64,000 nucleotides of DNA, from positions 1 through 64,000 of the forward strand of contig JAMPIM010000001.1 in NCBI GenBank assembly GCA_023662705.1. The letters are read 5' to 3'. This DNA comes from Candidatus Gastranaerophilales bacterium. GTDB lineage: Bacteria; Cyanobacteriota; Vampirovibrionia; Gastranaerophilales; Gastranaerophilaceae. A program made the translations under genes and the position numbers. Each line of letters opens with the position of its first letter. The first letter of the stretch is position 1. Under the pieces are notes generated by a model. That model saw only the letters and a list, made by a program, of their open reading frames with translations, did no database searches and was not told the origin of the DNA. Below, in pieces: positions 45,541 to 54,520 of the stretch.

Positions 45541-46401
45541 ATGAATAATATTAAAATTTCAGTAATAGTACCTGTTTATAATGTTGAAAAATATCTTGGA
45601 AAATGTCTTGATTCACTTGTTAACCAGAGCATTAAGGATGTTGAAATAATCTGTATCAATGACGGTTCGACTGACAAATCAGGAGAGATACTCAATTTAT
45701 ATGCACAAAAATATTCACAAATAGTTGTTTTGAATCAATCAAACAAGGGGCAGTCAGCTGCTCGCAATTTAGGAATTTCTATGGCGCATGGTGAATATCT
45801 CGGTTTTGTGGATTCAGATGACTGGGTTGACTTAGAATATTTTGAAAAACTTTATGCTGCTGCAAAAAAATACGATTGTGATATAGCATGTGCGGGATTT
45901 AAACGTTGCGGTAAGTTTAAAAAGTCACTCAAAAAATCTTTTAAAAAAGAAAGAGTTTATACCAATATTGATGATAAAGCCTTTGTGGATAATTTGCCTG
46001 ACCATAATTATATATGGAATAAAATCTATAAACGCGATAAATGGAATTTTACTTTTGTTGAAGGCAGGTATTATGAAGACATTGCGTTGTTAATCAAAGT
46101 ACTTTATCACATGGATAATATGGTTACTGTTCCAAAAACCTACTATAATTACCGTCGGAATATTGGTTCTACGGTTACGCAAAAGACGCCAAAGCATAAG
46201 CAGGACTTGCTGTGGGCGAAAAATGAATGCAGGTTATTTGTTGAAGGGCATGGTATTAAGCTTAAGAAGACAACAAGTTTTCATAAAAAAGAAAGAATAA
46301 AGCTTTTTGGTGTAACAATATTAAAAATTTATTCTTATGAAGATTTTGTTCAATACAGGCTTTTCGGCTTCATTCCTTTTATAACCAGAACAATTGCATA
46401 A
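45541..46401 (+). CDS. GT2 family glycosyltransferase
   Basis: 286 residues. A standard GT-A start (ISVIVPVYNVEKYLGKCLDSLVNQS), ICINDGSTDKSGEIL with the nucleotide-binding Asp, NKGQSAARNLGISMAHGEYLGFVDSDDWV with the D-x-D metal site, and a later YNYRRNIGSTV block. The C-terminal 40 residues (IKLFGVTILKIYS, RLFGFIPFI) are the hydrophobic-basic repeat common in capsule and LPS transferases. AGAGGAAAT precedes the ATG. It stands alone next to the XRE regulator with repeat operators, so its expression may be switched. Confidence 0.9.
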   Translation: MNNIKISVIVPVYNVEKYLGKCLDSLVNQSIKDVEIICINDGSTDKSGEILNLYAQKYSQIVVLNQSNKGQSAARNLGISMAHGEYLGFVDSDDWVDLEYFEKLYAAAKKYDCDIACAGFKRCGKFKKSLKKSFKKERVYTNIDDKAFVDNLPDHNYIWNKIYKRDKWNFTFVEGRYYEDIALLIKVLYHMDNMVTVPKTYYNYRRNIGSTVTQKTPKHKQDLLWAKNECRLFVEGHGIKLKKTTSFHKKERIKLFGVTILKIYSYEDFVQYRLFGFIPFITRTIA

Positions 46402-46403
46402 TC

Positions 46404-46432
46404 TTGAAATCGAATCATGTGGATGATACACT
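46404..46432 (+). promoter_or_regulatory. Candidate malQ promoter
   Basis: TTGAAA (46404-46409), 17 bases, TACACT (46427-46432), 31 bases before the malQ ATG. Confidence 0.55.
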
Positions 46433-46462
46433 CTATATAGAAGAGATATAAGGAGTATTAAT

Positions 46463-48313
46463 ATGAGTTGTTTAACTTTTTTAAAACATGATACTAATGT
46501 AGTTAATGAAGCACTTAAAGTTTTGGGTAAAGAAAATCTTGCTTTAATTGTACACGGAAGCAGTTTCCCTGCTCGTGACGGAGAAGATACAGGGTTTGGT
46601 ACTTTCAACTCTGAATCAGGTCATGCATTGATTGATTACGCATCAAAAATCTTTAATGCTATTCAGCTTGGACCTGCAGGTAAAACTAAATGTACTGACT
46701 CTTCACCATATTGCGGTACAATTTTTTCAGGAAACCCTTTGTTTATTGATTTAAAACAACTTACTCAAAAAGAATGGGGAGAAATTCTTTCTCTTGATAC
46801 TTACAAAAGAGTTGTAAGAGAAAATCCTCGCCAAAATCAGGCAAGAACTTCTTATTCATATATCTGTAATGCTCAAAATGAAGCGTTAAAAGAAGCTTGG
46901 AAGAATTTCAAAGATTCTAAACTTCTAAAAAAAGAGTTTGAAAAATTTAAAAAAGAAAACAGCTACTGGCTGGATAACGATTCATTATATGAAGCACTTT
47001 CTATCGAAAACGGAAGTGATTTCTGGTACGGTTGGAAGAATGAAACCGATAAAAACTTAATGAATCCTAAGAATGATGAAGAAAAACAGGTTTATGCAGC
47101 TCGTATTTCCGAAATCAAAGAAAAATACGCTGATGAAATCGAATTCTACAGTTTCTGCCAGTTTGTTTTAGAAACACAAAACGAAGAAACAAAGAAATTT
47201 GCACTTAAAAAAGGAATCAAAATGATTGCTGACAGACAGGTTGCTTTCTCTGACAGAGATGCGTGGGCTTATCAATCATTATTCCTTGACGGCTGGTTCC
47301 TCGGATGCCCTCCTGATTATTTCTCAAAAGACGGTCAGGCATGGGGTTTCCCTGTAATGGATCCGGACAAGATGTTCAATGCTGACGGTTCTTTGGGTGA
47401 AGGCGGAATCTTGATGAAAAATCTTTACAAAAAGATGTTCAAAGAAAATCCGGGTGGTGTAAGAATCGACCACATCGTTGGTTTGATTGACCCTTGGGTT
47501 TATAAAGCAGGTAAAAAACCGTTACCTTCACAAGGTGCAGGCAGATTATATTCTTCACCTGAACATTCTGAACTTTCAAGATATGCTATTCCAAGCTGTG
47601 ATGATTTGGATTTCACTCTTGAAAATGATAAAGAAAAACGCGTTAAATCATTAAATGATGAACAAATTAAGCTTTACGGCAGATTGATTGAAAAAGTGGT
47701 TATCGCTGCTGCTAAAGAATGCGGTTTGGATAAAAACGCTATTGTTTGTGAGGATTTAGGTACTCTTACAAACCCTGTTGATGCGGTTATGAAAAAATAC
47801 GAACTTCAAGGTATGAGATTAACTCAATTTGTAGTTCCTGAAAAGCCTGAACACCCTTACAGATGTAAAAATATTGGCGAAAATGTTTGGAACATGGTTG
47901 GTACTCACGATAATAACCCTATCGAAATGTGGGCAGAATCAATGATTAATACTCACGAAGGTTATTTACATGCCAAAAACCTTGTTGAAGATTTATTTGC
48001 GGAAGCTGACAATAAAGATGATATTATTGTAAGACTTACTCAGGACAAAGATTATTTGACATTTGTTAAGTTAACTGAAATCTTTGCTTCAAAAGCTAAG
48101 AATGTCCAAATCTTCTTTACTGATTTCTTCAAAATAAAAGAAACTTATAACACTCCTGGTACTTCAGGTGACCAAAACTGGTCATTAAGACTTCCTAATA
48201 ACTTTGAAGAACTTTGTCCGATTGATTTGAATGCTATCTTGAAGGCAGCAATCATTGCAAGAGGTAAAGAGTTTGCTACAAAACATGCTATCTTGATTGA
48301 AAAATTAGGCTAG
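46463..48313 (+). CDS. malQ: 4-alpha-glucanotransferase (GH77, amylomaltase)
   Basis: 616 residues; moves maltooligosaccharide units between alpha-1,4-glucans in glycogen/maltodextrin metabolism. The GH77 catalytic trio is visible: nucleophile Asp in GGVRIDHIVGL, acid/base Glu in IVCEDLGTLT and Asp in VGTHDNNPIEMW. The 250s-type ASYQ region is altered to DRDAWAYQSLFLDGWFLGCPPDYFS. It is longer than the common 500-residue form because of an inserted helical segment (about 145-235). Together with the GT5-like gene at 2177 it points to glucan storage. AAGGAG lies before the ATG. Confidence 0.93.
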   Translation: MSCLTFLKHDTNVVNEALKVLGKENLALIVHGSSFPARDGEDTGFGTFNSESGHALIDYASKIFNAIQLGPAGKTKCTDSSPYCGTIFSGNPLFIDLKQLTQKEWGEILSLDTYKRVVRENPRQNQARTSYSYICNAQNEALKEAWKNFKDSKLLKKEFEKFKKENSYWLDNDSLYEALSIENGSDFWYGWKNETDKNLMNPKNDEEKQVYAARISEIKEKYADEIEFYSFCQFVLETQNEETKKFALKKGIKMIADRQVAFSDRDAWAYQSLFLDGWFLGCPPDYFSKDGQAWGFPVMDPDKMFNADGSLGEGGILMKNLYKKMFKENPGGVRIDHIVGLIDPWVYKAGKKPLPSQGAGRLYSSPEHSELSRYAIPSCDDLDFTLENDKEKRVKSLNDEQIKLYGRLIEKVVIAAAKECGLDKNAIVCEDLGTLTNPVDAVMKKYELQGMRLTQFVVPEKPEHPYRCKNIGENVWNMVGTHDNNPIEMWAESMINTHEGYLHAKNLVEDLFAEADNKDDIIVRLTQDKDYLTFVKLTEIFASKAKNVQIFFTDFFKIKETYNTPGTSGDQNWSLRLPNNFEELCPIDLNAILKAAIIARGKEFATKHAILIEKLG

Positions 48314-48346
48314 AGTTGTAACAAAACTTTAAATAAAAAGCAAATT

Positions 48347-48385
48347 TCCCCTTATATTAGACTTATTTAATATAAGGGGATTTTT
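48347..48385 (+). terminator. malQ terminator hairpin abutting the next start
   Basis: 13-bp stem TCCCCTTATATTA (48347-48359) with its complement at 48368-48380, then five T. The next ATG is at 48386, so the only ribosome-site-like AAGGGGA is inside the right arm. Confidence 0.85.
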
Positions 48386-49429
48386 ATGGGATTAACAGTT
48401 GATACGGTAAAACTTGAAAACAATTATATTAAAGCTTCTGAAACTTGTTCTCGACAATCGAATGAGCCTTTATTTGATTATAAACAAGAAGCTGTCGATA
48501 CGGTAGATTTGCCCTCAAAAAAGGAAGAAGAAGAGTCTTCCGATAATCTTATGCTTTCACTTACTGGGATTGCCTGTGCTGCGGTTATGGGCTTTTTGTA
48601 TTTGCGCGGAATAAAGAGCGATAGGATTTATAAATCAATGCTTAAGGGCGGTTCTTCTAATTATGGTGTTATAAGAGCTATGGAACCCAAGAATTTTAAT
48701 AAGATTAAAGCACTTTCCGCACTTTCAAAAGAAGAACGTATGTTATTAAACGATAAACTTCGGGTAAGCGGATATGGCGAGCAGGAATTGTTTTTTGCGA
48801 CTCTTAAAGGGGATAAACCGTCATCTATTGTGAGTTTGCCCGGAAGAGATTTGGAATTCTTGAACAAAGTTAATACCCGCAGCGGTGCCGGTAATTTTGA
48901 TTTTCTTCATATTCCTGATGAGTCGACTCCTTTGTGTTTTGTACTTAATAAAAACAAAGTTTTGGAAGTAATCGATAGAAACAAATCTTTTTATACGGCA
49001 AGATTGAACTTGGATGCTAACAGTTCTTCCGAGATAATTTATGAAAAGTTGGCAGGTGTATTACAAAAAGATTATCTTGCATATCATGATTTAACAGGTG
49101 TTACGCTTGGTTTTTCGCGTAAAAATTCTATGATATTTGAATTGGGAAGAGATATTTCGCCTGATTTTGCCAGATATGATACACAAACTTATAAAACAAT
49201 GCTTTTGGATAAACTGTATTCTGCTGATTCACCATACAAAGGGTTGAAGAAATCTGAATTGGACGAATTGGCAAATGCAATCAGGTCATATTCTCCTGAA
49301 AATAAATGTTTGCCTGATAATGGTTTATATTTTTTCAAAGCTTTTGTTAATGAGCCTGAAGAGTTTGCAAGAATTGTCAGGGACAGTGAAAATTTCGAGA
49401 AAAATTTTAAAGCAAAAGATTTATTCTAG
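48386..49429 (+). CDS. Unknown single-pass membrane protein
   Basis: 347 residues, not recognised. A charged N-terminus (Glu run near 45-51), one membrane helix (about 54-74, LMLSLTGIACAAVMGFLYL), then a soluble domain of about 270 residues of mixed alpha/beta type with no motif I know. The only ribosome-site candidate is in the right arm of the upstream hairpin, so translation may be low or conditional. rsmI follows 30 bases downstream. Confidence 0.7.
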   Translation: MGLTVDTVKLENNYIKASETCSRQSNEPLFDYKQEAVDTVDLPSKKEEEESSDNLMLSLTGIACAAVMGFLYLRGIKSDRIYKSMLKGGSSNYGVIRAMEPKNFNKIKALSALSKEERMLLNDKLRVSGYGEQELFFATLKGDKPSSIVSLPGRDLEFLNKVNTRSGAGNFDFLHIPDESTPLCFVLNKNKVLEVIDRNKSFYTARLNLDANSSSEIIYEKLAGVLQKDYLAYHDLTGVTLGFSRKNSMIFELGRDISPDFARYDTQTYKTMLLDKLYSADSPYKGLKKSELDELANAIRSYSPENKCLPDNGLYFFKAFVNEPEEFARIVRDSENFEKNFKAKDLF

Positions 49430-49459
49430 TGCCTGTGTATTATATGTTATAATTTTTTT

Positions 49460-50269
49460 ATGGCACGTGAATTTGATTTTTATGTAGTACCGACTCCAAT
49501 CGGAAATATTCAGGACATTACTTTTAGAGCTGTTGAGGTTTTAAAAAGTGTTGATTTGATTGCTTGTGAGGATACGAGAGTTACCCAAAAGCTTTTGAAT
49601 CATTATGATATAAGGACAAAATGTATTTCATATCATAAATATAACGAGCGTGAACGTATCGGCTTTTTCTTAAAAGAACTTGGTGAAGGCAAGAAAATTG
49701 CTCTTGTTTCTGATGCTGGAACACCTATGATTTGTGATCCCGGGGCGGTTATTGTGCCTGAGCTTATTAAAAACGGGTTTACCGTGACTTCACTTCCCGG
49801 CGCGTGTGCGGTTACTACGTTTTTATCACAGATTCCACGAGAGGGCGAGGATTTTACGTTCATAGGTTTTATTGGCAGAACTCAGAAGCAGATTGAGGAA
49901 GTCGTAAAAATTCATGCTGCTCAAAACATGGTGTTTTATGATTCACCTGAGCGTATTTTAAAGACTTTAGATGTTATTAAGGGTGTGCGCGGTGAAGTCA
50001 GAATTGCGCTTGGCAGAGAGTTATCCAAATTGTTTGAAGAGGTTGTTGCAGATACTGTTTCTAATGTATTGGAACATTTTAAAGACGGGATTAAAGGCGA
50101 AATTATTTGTATGGTTTATGCTGACGAGGATGTTTCTGCAAGTGATTTGGATTTCAAAATAAAAGAACTTAAAACTAAGGGATTCAAGGATAAAGAAATT
50201 TCGGTTATTCTTTCTTCTTTATTTGGTTTTAACAAAAATGAAGTTTATAAAAAGAGTTTAACTTTGTAA
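49460..50269 (+). CDS. rsmI: 16S rRNA (cytidine1402-2'-O)-methyltransferase
   Basis: 269 residues. RsmI uses S-adenosylmethionine to methylate C1402 in the decoding centre. The tetrapyrrole-methylase fold starts YVVPTPIGNIQDITFRAVEVL; SDAGTPMICDPG is the SAM-binding loop; LPGACAVTTFLSQI and FYDSPERILKTL are further family blocks. The C-terminal DKEISVILSSLFGFNKNEVYK is a small helical add-on typical of RsmI. Complete. Confidence 0.95.
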   Translation: MAREFDFYVVPTPIGNIQDITFRAVEVLKSVDLIACEDTRVTQKLLNHYDIRTKCISYHKYNERERIGFFLKELGEGKKIALVSDAGTPMICDPGAVIVPELIKNGFTVTSLPGACAVTTFLSQIPREGEDFTFIGFIGRTQKQIEEVVKIHAAQNMVFYDSPERILKTLDVIKGVRGEVRIALGRELSKLFEEVVADTVSNVLEHFKDGIKGEIICMVYADEDVSASDLDFKIKELKTKGFKDKEISVILSSLFGFNKNEVYKKSLTL

Positions 50270-50367
50270 CGAATTGTAAAAATGAGAAACAAAACCCTAA
50301 AGTTTTTCTAAAAATTGCCGATATACATGACACAGACAAGATTTATCGGAAAGGAAAAACTTAGGAT

Positions 50368-50523
50368 ATGTTGAAGAAAATTATTACCCCGACCAGTAAC
50401 ACTTTTTCAGGTGTTGAATTTATATTAAGAGGAGCCAAAAAGCGCAGAGCGATGGCGATTTCAAATGCAGTAACAGTGAATGCCGAAACAGGAGTTCAGG
50501 TAAAACTGCAAGCTGTGAAGTAA
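50368..50523 (+). CDS. Possible 51-residue basic protein
   Basis: An open frame in an otherwise empty 380-base gap: MLKKIITPTSNTFSGVEF, then ILRGAKKRRAMAISNAV, ending VKLQAVK. Composition is basic with no signal peptide. AAAGGAAAAACTTAGGAT precedes the ATG, so a ribosome site is possible. A terminator-like hairpin follows at 50569. No homologue comes to mind. Rated as moderate because length alone is weak evidence; codon use matches neighbouring genes. Confidence 0.45.
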   Translation: MLKKIITPTSNTFSGVEFILRGAKKRRAMAISNAVTVNAETGVQVKLQAVK

Positions 50524-50568
50524 TCGGTCTGACTGATTTTAAATGAGAATGGCTGAGAGTATAGTTTT

Positions 50569-50603
50569 GGCGGTCGAATAAAAATCGACTGCCTTTGTAT
50601 TTT
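50569..50603 (+). terminator. Terminator-like hairpin
   Basis: GGCGGTCGA (50569-50577) pairs with TCGACTGCC (50585-50593) with one G-T pair, followed by TTTGTATTTT. Confidence 0.55.
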
Positions 50604-50652
50604 AAAAAATACTTTCAAAAAAAAGTTTTTTGTGTTAATATTGCATTAACGA

Positions 50653-50742
50653 GGAAACGTGGCCGAGTCGGCTGAAGGCGGCACCCTGCTAAGGTGTTAT
50701 ATGGGGTAACCTGTATCGTGGGTTCGAATCCCACCGTTTCCG
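50653..50742 (+). tRNA. tRNA-Ser (anticodon GCU), CCA not encoded
   Basis: Class II tRNA of 90 nt: acceptor GGAAACG/CGTTTCC, anticodon loop CTGCTAA, long variable arm (GTTATATGGGGTAAC), T arm GTGGG-TTCGAAT-CCCAC, discriminator G. Unlike the tRNA-Val at 19646, no CCA follows. Confidence 0.97.
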
Positions 50743-50750
50743 AATTTTAA

Positions 50751-50776
50751 CCGCTATTATAAGATAGCGGTTTTTT
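50751..50776 (+). terminator. Terminator of tRNA-Ser
   Basis: CCGCTAT, 6-base loop, ATAGCGG, TTTTTT. Confidence 0.93.
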
Positions 50777-50787
50777 AATTGAAATTT

Positions 50788-50796
50788 TGTTATAAT
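50788..50796 (+). promoter_or_regulatory. Extended -10 promoter giving a near-leaderless mRNA
   Basis: TGTTATAAT (TGn plus TATAAT at 50791-50796) ends 6 bases before ATG 50803, so transcription should begin at or next to the start codon. The earlier TTG in the frame (50779) would lie inside the promoter. Confidence 0.5.
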
Positions 50797-50802
50797 AGAA
50801 CC

Positions 50803-51144
50803 ATGAATAAAGATTTGATTAAGTATTTAGTTTTAAGTTGTTTAATAATAGTAATATTACCATATCTGGCGATAAGTTTTGCAACTTCTTTAACAGGATT
50901 GGGGATTGCTATAATGTTGTTTATGGCTGTTTTACCTGTTTATTTTATTGTTTCACCTTTAACAGTTAGGGCAAAGCCGATTGTTATAGCTCTTATTCCA
51001 ATACTTAACGCATTTTTGTTTTTATTATCGGTTAGAATTACATTTAATAACAGTGCGGACAGCTATTTGATAGTTTATATTCCTCTGGCTTATTTAGCAA
51101 TATTAATAAAATTTGTTTATATGCGTTATAAAGCTAAACTTTAG
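50803..51144 (+). CDS. Unknown small membrane protein
   Basis: 113 residues from ATG 50803 (MNKDLIKYLVLSC). Four hydrophobic segments cover almost the whole length, separated by short basic loops, ending in a basic tail (YMRYKAKL). No family recognised. The open frame extends back to TTG 50779, but a TATAAT box lies in that part, so the shorter form is preferred. There is no ribosome site, which fits a leaderless mRNA. It overlaps the converging CheR-like gene by 11 bases. Confidence 0.62.
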   Translation: MNKDLIKYLVLSCLIIVILPYLAISFATSLTGLGIAIMLFMAVLPVYFIVSPLTVRAKPIVIALIPILNAFLFLLSVRITFNNSADSYLIVYIPLAYLAILIKFVYMRYKAKL

Positions 51145-51868
51145 GTTTTTCGTATATGTTTCTCACAACAGTTTCTTCAAAACCTGCTTTTTTAAGCATG
51201 TTATCGATGCCCCACCCATTTTCCAGTTCGCCGATAATGACCGAGTCGGAAGGGGTCAGTTTGTTTTTTAACACTTCTATCAATTTTTCTCTTGTCTGTT
51301 CGGCAAGGTAGACCCAAAAATTTCTGCATAAAATTACATTATTTTTAGGTGGAAGGTCATTTAGTGCTTCAAATATATCTGCTTGCTTGAATTTTATTTG
51401 TGATTTTAGCTTTTCGGTAGGAAGTACAGCCATAGGATAGCTGAAATTTGTTGATTTTGCCGGTGAAAAATACTTATATGACTCTGAGCGTGTGTGTTTA
51501 TTAATCATATAAAAATCTATATCAGAAATATTACAAGGTGAGTTTTTTGCATCATTAATCATTGTTTCATCAATGTCAGAGGCATAGATAGGGAAAAATT
51601 TCGCAGCTTTTGATTTAAGCTTTTCCATTAATATTACGGCTAAAGAAAAGGGTTCGGTGCCATCTGAGCAAGCTGTATTAATAATATTTACCTTATCTGT
51701 ATTTTTGTATTTTTCATCCAAAAATTTTACAAGGTTTTCCCAGTTTAAATCATTTCTAAAGAAATTAGTTTTATTTTTGTAAAGAAGCTTTTTGTCCTTA
51801 AACACTTGACGTGAATTAGAACGAAAGTTTTGATTATTATTTATATTAGAAAGACTACACACATACAT
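51134..51868 (-). CDS. CheR-like methyltransferase with INN-F N-terminal tag
   Basis: 244 residues. The SAM-dependent CheR catalytic fold is visible: NTACSDGTEPFSLAVILME (cf. CheR S-T-G-E-E-P-Y-S-I-A), FPIYASDIDETMINDAK, FKQADIFE and VILCRNFWVYLAEQTREKLIEVL. It would methylate glutamates on receptors such as the MCP at 32711, though it lies 18 kb away. The usual N-terminal helical CheR domain is reduced; instead the protein starts with a LSNINNNQNFRSN tag like that of three other proteins here. A methyltransferase for another substrate is also possible. Confidence 0.8.
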   Translation of the reverse strand: MYVCSLSNINNNQNFRSNSRQVFKDKKLLYKNKTNFFRNDLNWENLVKFLDEKYKNTDKVNIINTACSDGTEPFSLAVILMEKLKSKAAKFFPIYASDIDETMINDAKNSPCNISDIDFYMINKHTRSESYKYFSPAKSTNFSYPMAVLPTEKLKSQIKFKQADIFEALNDLPPKNNVILCRNFWVYLAEQTREKLIEVLKNKLTPSDSVIIGELENGWGIDNMLKKAGFEETVVRNIYEKPKV

Positions 51869-51899
51869 TATTTGTATAGTGAACCATGAATAAAACTAT

Positions 51900-51928
51900 T
51901 TGACAATAAGTATTTTGTTACATATACT
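51900..51928 (+). promoter_or_regulatory. Sigma70-type promoter of the NhaC gene
   Basis: TTGACA (51900-51905), 17 bases, TATACT (51923-51928), 21 bases before the ATG; AGGAG follows. Confidence 0.8.
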
Positions 51929-51949
51929 TAAATTTTTACAGGAGAAATA

Positions 51950-53260
51950 ATGGAACAAGAACAAAATTTACAGTGGAGAGAATCAAGTTTTAAAGCAATA
52001 ATACCTTTTATCGTGTTTGTATTGTTTTATTTCGGGTTTTCTTTATGGACGAGAGATTTTTCAAAAGTTCCGATGACAGTGGCATTTTTAATATCTTCGG
52101 GCGTAGCCTTGACTCTTAACCATAAAGAGAAACTTAATAAAAAGATAGAATTATTTGCTCAGGGAATGGGCAATAAAGATATTATGATAATGTGCCTTGT
52201 GTTTGTTCTTGCAGGTGCTTTTACTGCGAGTGCAAAAGCTGTTGGCGGTATTGAATCTGCTGTTTTGATAGCACAGAATTTTATTCCCGCACAGTTTATG
52301 GTTTTGGGTTTATTTGTAATCTCTGCACTGATTTCTTTATCAATCGGCACTTCTTGCGGTACTATTGCAGCAATTGTTCCGATTGCGGTTTCGATTTCTC
52401 AATCTTTTGGGATTAATCCTTCTTTTGTACTCGGAGCTACTGTCGGCGGGGCAATGTTCGGGGATAATATGTCATTAATTTCGGATACCAAAATCGCTGC
52501 AAGCAGAACCCAGAATGTCAGTATGCGTGATGAAATGTTATGTAACCTGAGAATTATCACTGTTCCTGCGATTTTATGTATTATACTTTATATGCTTCCG
52601 ATGTTTGCAAGTACAAATACCGATATTGCAAATACAGCAATAACTTTAGATACTTATGTAAAAGTCAGTCCTTATATCTTGCTTCTAATTTTAGGGATTT
52701 CAGGGGTTAATGTTATGTTTCTTTTGTTCTTTGGGACAATTCTGAATGTAATCATCGGACTTGCACATAATAGTTTCGGGTTATTTGATGTGTTTGGCTA
52801 TATTGGCGATGGAACCATAAGTATGGCAACAACTATTATTGTAGCAATGCTTGCAGGCGGATTACTTTTGCTAGTAAGATATAATGGCGGAATAACTTAT
52901 ATTATTAATGAAACCGGCAGATGGATTAAAGATAAACGAACCTGTGAAATCGGGATATGTTTTCTTGTGGGTTTGATTAATCTGTTTACTGCAAATAACA
53001 CGGTTGCAATTATAACATCAGGTTCTATTGCAAAAGAGCTCTCAGAAAAACATAAAATAGATTCTGTTAGAACCGCAAGTTTATTAGATACAACATCTTG
53101 TGTTGTACAGGGCATGATTCCTTATGGAGCTCAAATCCTTATTGCGGCGAGTTTAGCTGCATCAATCGGTGCGACTTCGTTTACTATATTAAAAGGGATG
53201 TTTTATCCGCTTTTAATGTCGTTGGGATTGATTGTTTCAGTATTAAGAACGAGAAAGTAA
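51950..53260 (+). CDS. Na+/H+ antiporter, NhaC family
   Basis: 436-residue inner-membrane antiporter with about 11 hydrophobic segments. The diagnostic part is SIGTSCGTIAAIVPIAV followed by GATVGGAMFGDNMSLISDTKIAASRTQ, where the Asp residues form the ion site. A second half-repeat ends ANNTVAIITSGSIAKEL. It may exchange sodium or a small organic anion/cation for protons. Its own strong promoter. Its stop overlaps the converging gene by 18 bases. Confidence 0.9.
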   Translation: MEQEQNLQWRESSFKAIIPFIVFVLFYFGFSLWTRDFSKVPMTVAFLISSGVALTLNHKEKLNKKIELFAQGMGNKDIMIMCLVFVLAGAFTASAKAVGGIESAVLIAQNFIPAQFMVLGLFVISALISLSIGTSCGTIAAIVPIAVSISQSFGINPSFVLGATVGGAMFGDNMSLISDTKIAASRTQNVSMRDEMLCNLRIITVPAILCIILYMLPMFASTNTDIANTAITLDTYVKVSPYILLLILGISGVNVMFLLFFGTILNVIIGLAHNSFGLFDVFGYIGDGTISMATTIIVAMLAGGLLLLVRYNGGITYIINETGRWIKDKRTCEIGICFLVGLINLFTANNTVAIITSGSIAKELSEKHKIDSVRTASLLDTTSCVVQGMIPYGAQILIAASLAASIGATSFTILKGMFYPLLMSLGLIVSVLRTRK

Positions 53261-53671
53261 TTTATTGATTCTTTCTAATATGGTTTCTCTGGGTTTATTG
53301 ATTTCAGCTTGACGATAATCATCTTCAATACAAGAACAAACTTTTTTTAGTGCTTTATTGTAAGCTTTATCATGAAATGGTTCTAGCATACGATTGACAG
53401 TTTCTATACCGATTGTTCTAAAATTCATGCAGTTTAAACTATTTGATGAAAGTATGAGTTGTTGTGTTGTTTTACAGCTGTCATAATCAAATTTCTCTTG
53501 TGTTTTTAAAGAATATGTCCATGAATCATTAGATGCTTCCATCTTTTGTAAAAGTTTTTCAAATTTTTTCAATTGGCGATTACTGGCATAATCCATTGCT
53601 TTTTGAAGGTATTCGTTGTTGATGATTTTGCCTTGGAACGCTGTATTTGTTTGTATGTTATTAACCTGCAT
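53243..53671 (-). CDS. Unknown 142-residue protein with INN-F-like N-terminal tag
   Basis: Not recognised. Begins MQVNNIQTNTAFQGKIINN, the tag pattern of 42488, 51868 and 57864. The rest is helical and charged with five scattered Cys, no membrane segment and no signal peptide. It lies 3 bases downstream of the PHP gene on the same strand, so is co-transcribed with it, yet tail-overlaps the antiporter gene. Confidence 0.7.
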   Translation of the reverse strand: MQVNNIQTNTAFQGKIINNEYLQKAMDYASNRQLKKFEKLLQKMEASNDSWTYSLKTQEKFDYDSCKTTQQLILSSNSLNCMNFRTIGIETVNRMLEPFHDKAYNKALKKVCSCIEDDYRQAEINKPRETILERINKLLSRS

Positions 53672-53674
53672 AAA

Positions 53675-54514
53675 TTACTCCTTTATAAGGTTAAACCTTG
53701 TAAAAAGATTTTTTGCTACAGGTAAATTTTCTACATTTAGTTTAGCAATCGGAACACTTTTGTTTGAACCGTGATAATCGCTTCCGCCTGTTACTGCTAA
53801 GTTATTTTTGTTAGCACAAGCTACAAGGAATTCAATTTCTTCTTGGTTGTATCGTGAGTAATAACATTCAAGACCTTCTATTCCAAAAGATTTCATTGTT
53901 TCCAGTTTTGGCAGGAATTCTTCTTTTGAGATATGTCTTTCGCCTTCACCTCCAATAGGGTGTGCCCATACAGGTGTTCCGCCAGCGGATTTAATTGCGG
54001 AAATTGCTTCTTCTCCGGTAAATCTTGTATCACCTGCTTTGCAGCCATCAAGATATTTTTTCATTGCATCTTGATTGTTATCTGAAAGCCCGCGTTTTAC
54101 CAGGACATTGGCAATATGGGTTTTAACAACGCTTTTGCGAGAATAAAGCCAGTTGAGTTCGTCTTTAGTGAGTTCAATATTCCAAATGTCTTTAAGATAT
54201 TTTATTCTGGTTTCAAGTTTTGCTCTGCGCAGTTTTTTCCCTTTTTCAATAAGAGCAAGTAGTTCCGGATTATGATAATCAATTCCGTATCCTAAAATAT
54301 GACATTTTATATCACCTGCTTTACAGGTAAGTTCAACAGCAGGAATAAAACCTTCCGGCATGAGCTGTGCCATTTCTTCACATCCTGCAACTGTATCATG
54401 GTCAGTTAATGCAAATATTTTTATGCCTGCAAGTTTAATTTGTTCAGCAAGTTCACGGACGGAATCACTTCCGTCCGAATAACTGCTATGAATATGTAAG
54501 TCTATTTTGTCCAT
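53675..54514 (-). CDS. PHP-domain phosphoesterase (nucleoside bisphosphate phosphatase / RNase AM type)
   Basis: 279 residues. Metal-binding motifs: IDLHIHSSYSDGS, ALTDHDTVAGCEEM, CHILGYGID, VWAHPIGG and TGGSDYHGSNK, the full PHP trinuclear site. The order and length match the YciV/RNase AM group that removes phosphate from 3',5'-nucleoside bisphosphates or trims RNA 5' ends. Preceded by the SIMPL gene 6 bases upstream. Confidence 0.88.
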   Translation of the reverse strand: MDKIDLHIHSSYSDGSDSVRELAEQIKLAGIKIFALTDHDTVAGCEEMAQLMPEGFIPAVELTCKAGDIKCHILGYGIDYHNPELLALIEKGKKLRRAKLETRIKYLKDIWNIELTKDELNWLYSRKSVVKTHIANVLVKRGLSDNNQDAMKKYLDGCKAGDTRFTGEEAISAIKSAGGTPVWAHPIGGEGERHISKEEFLPKLETMKSFGIEGLECYYSRYNQEEIEFLVACANKNNLAVTGGSDYHGSNKSVPIAKLNVENLPVAKNLFTRFNLIKE

Positions 54515-54520
54515 TGCTTT

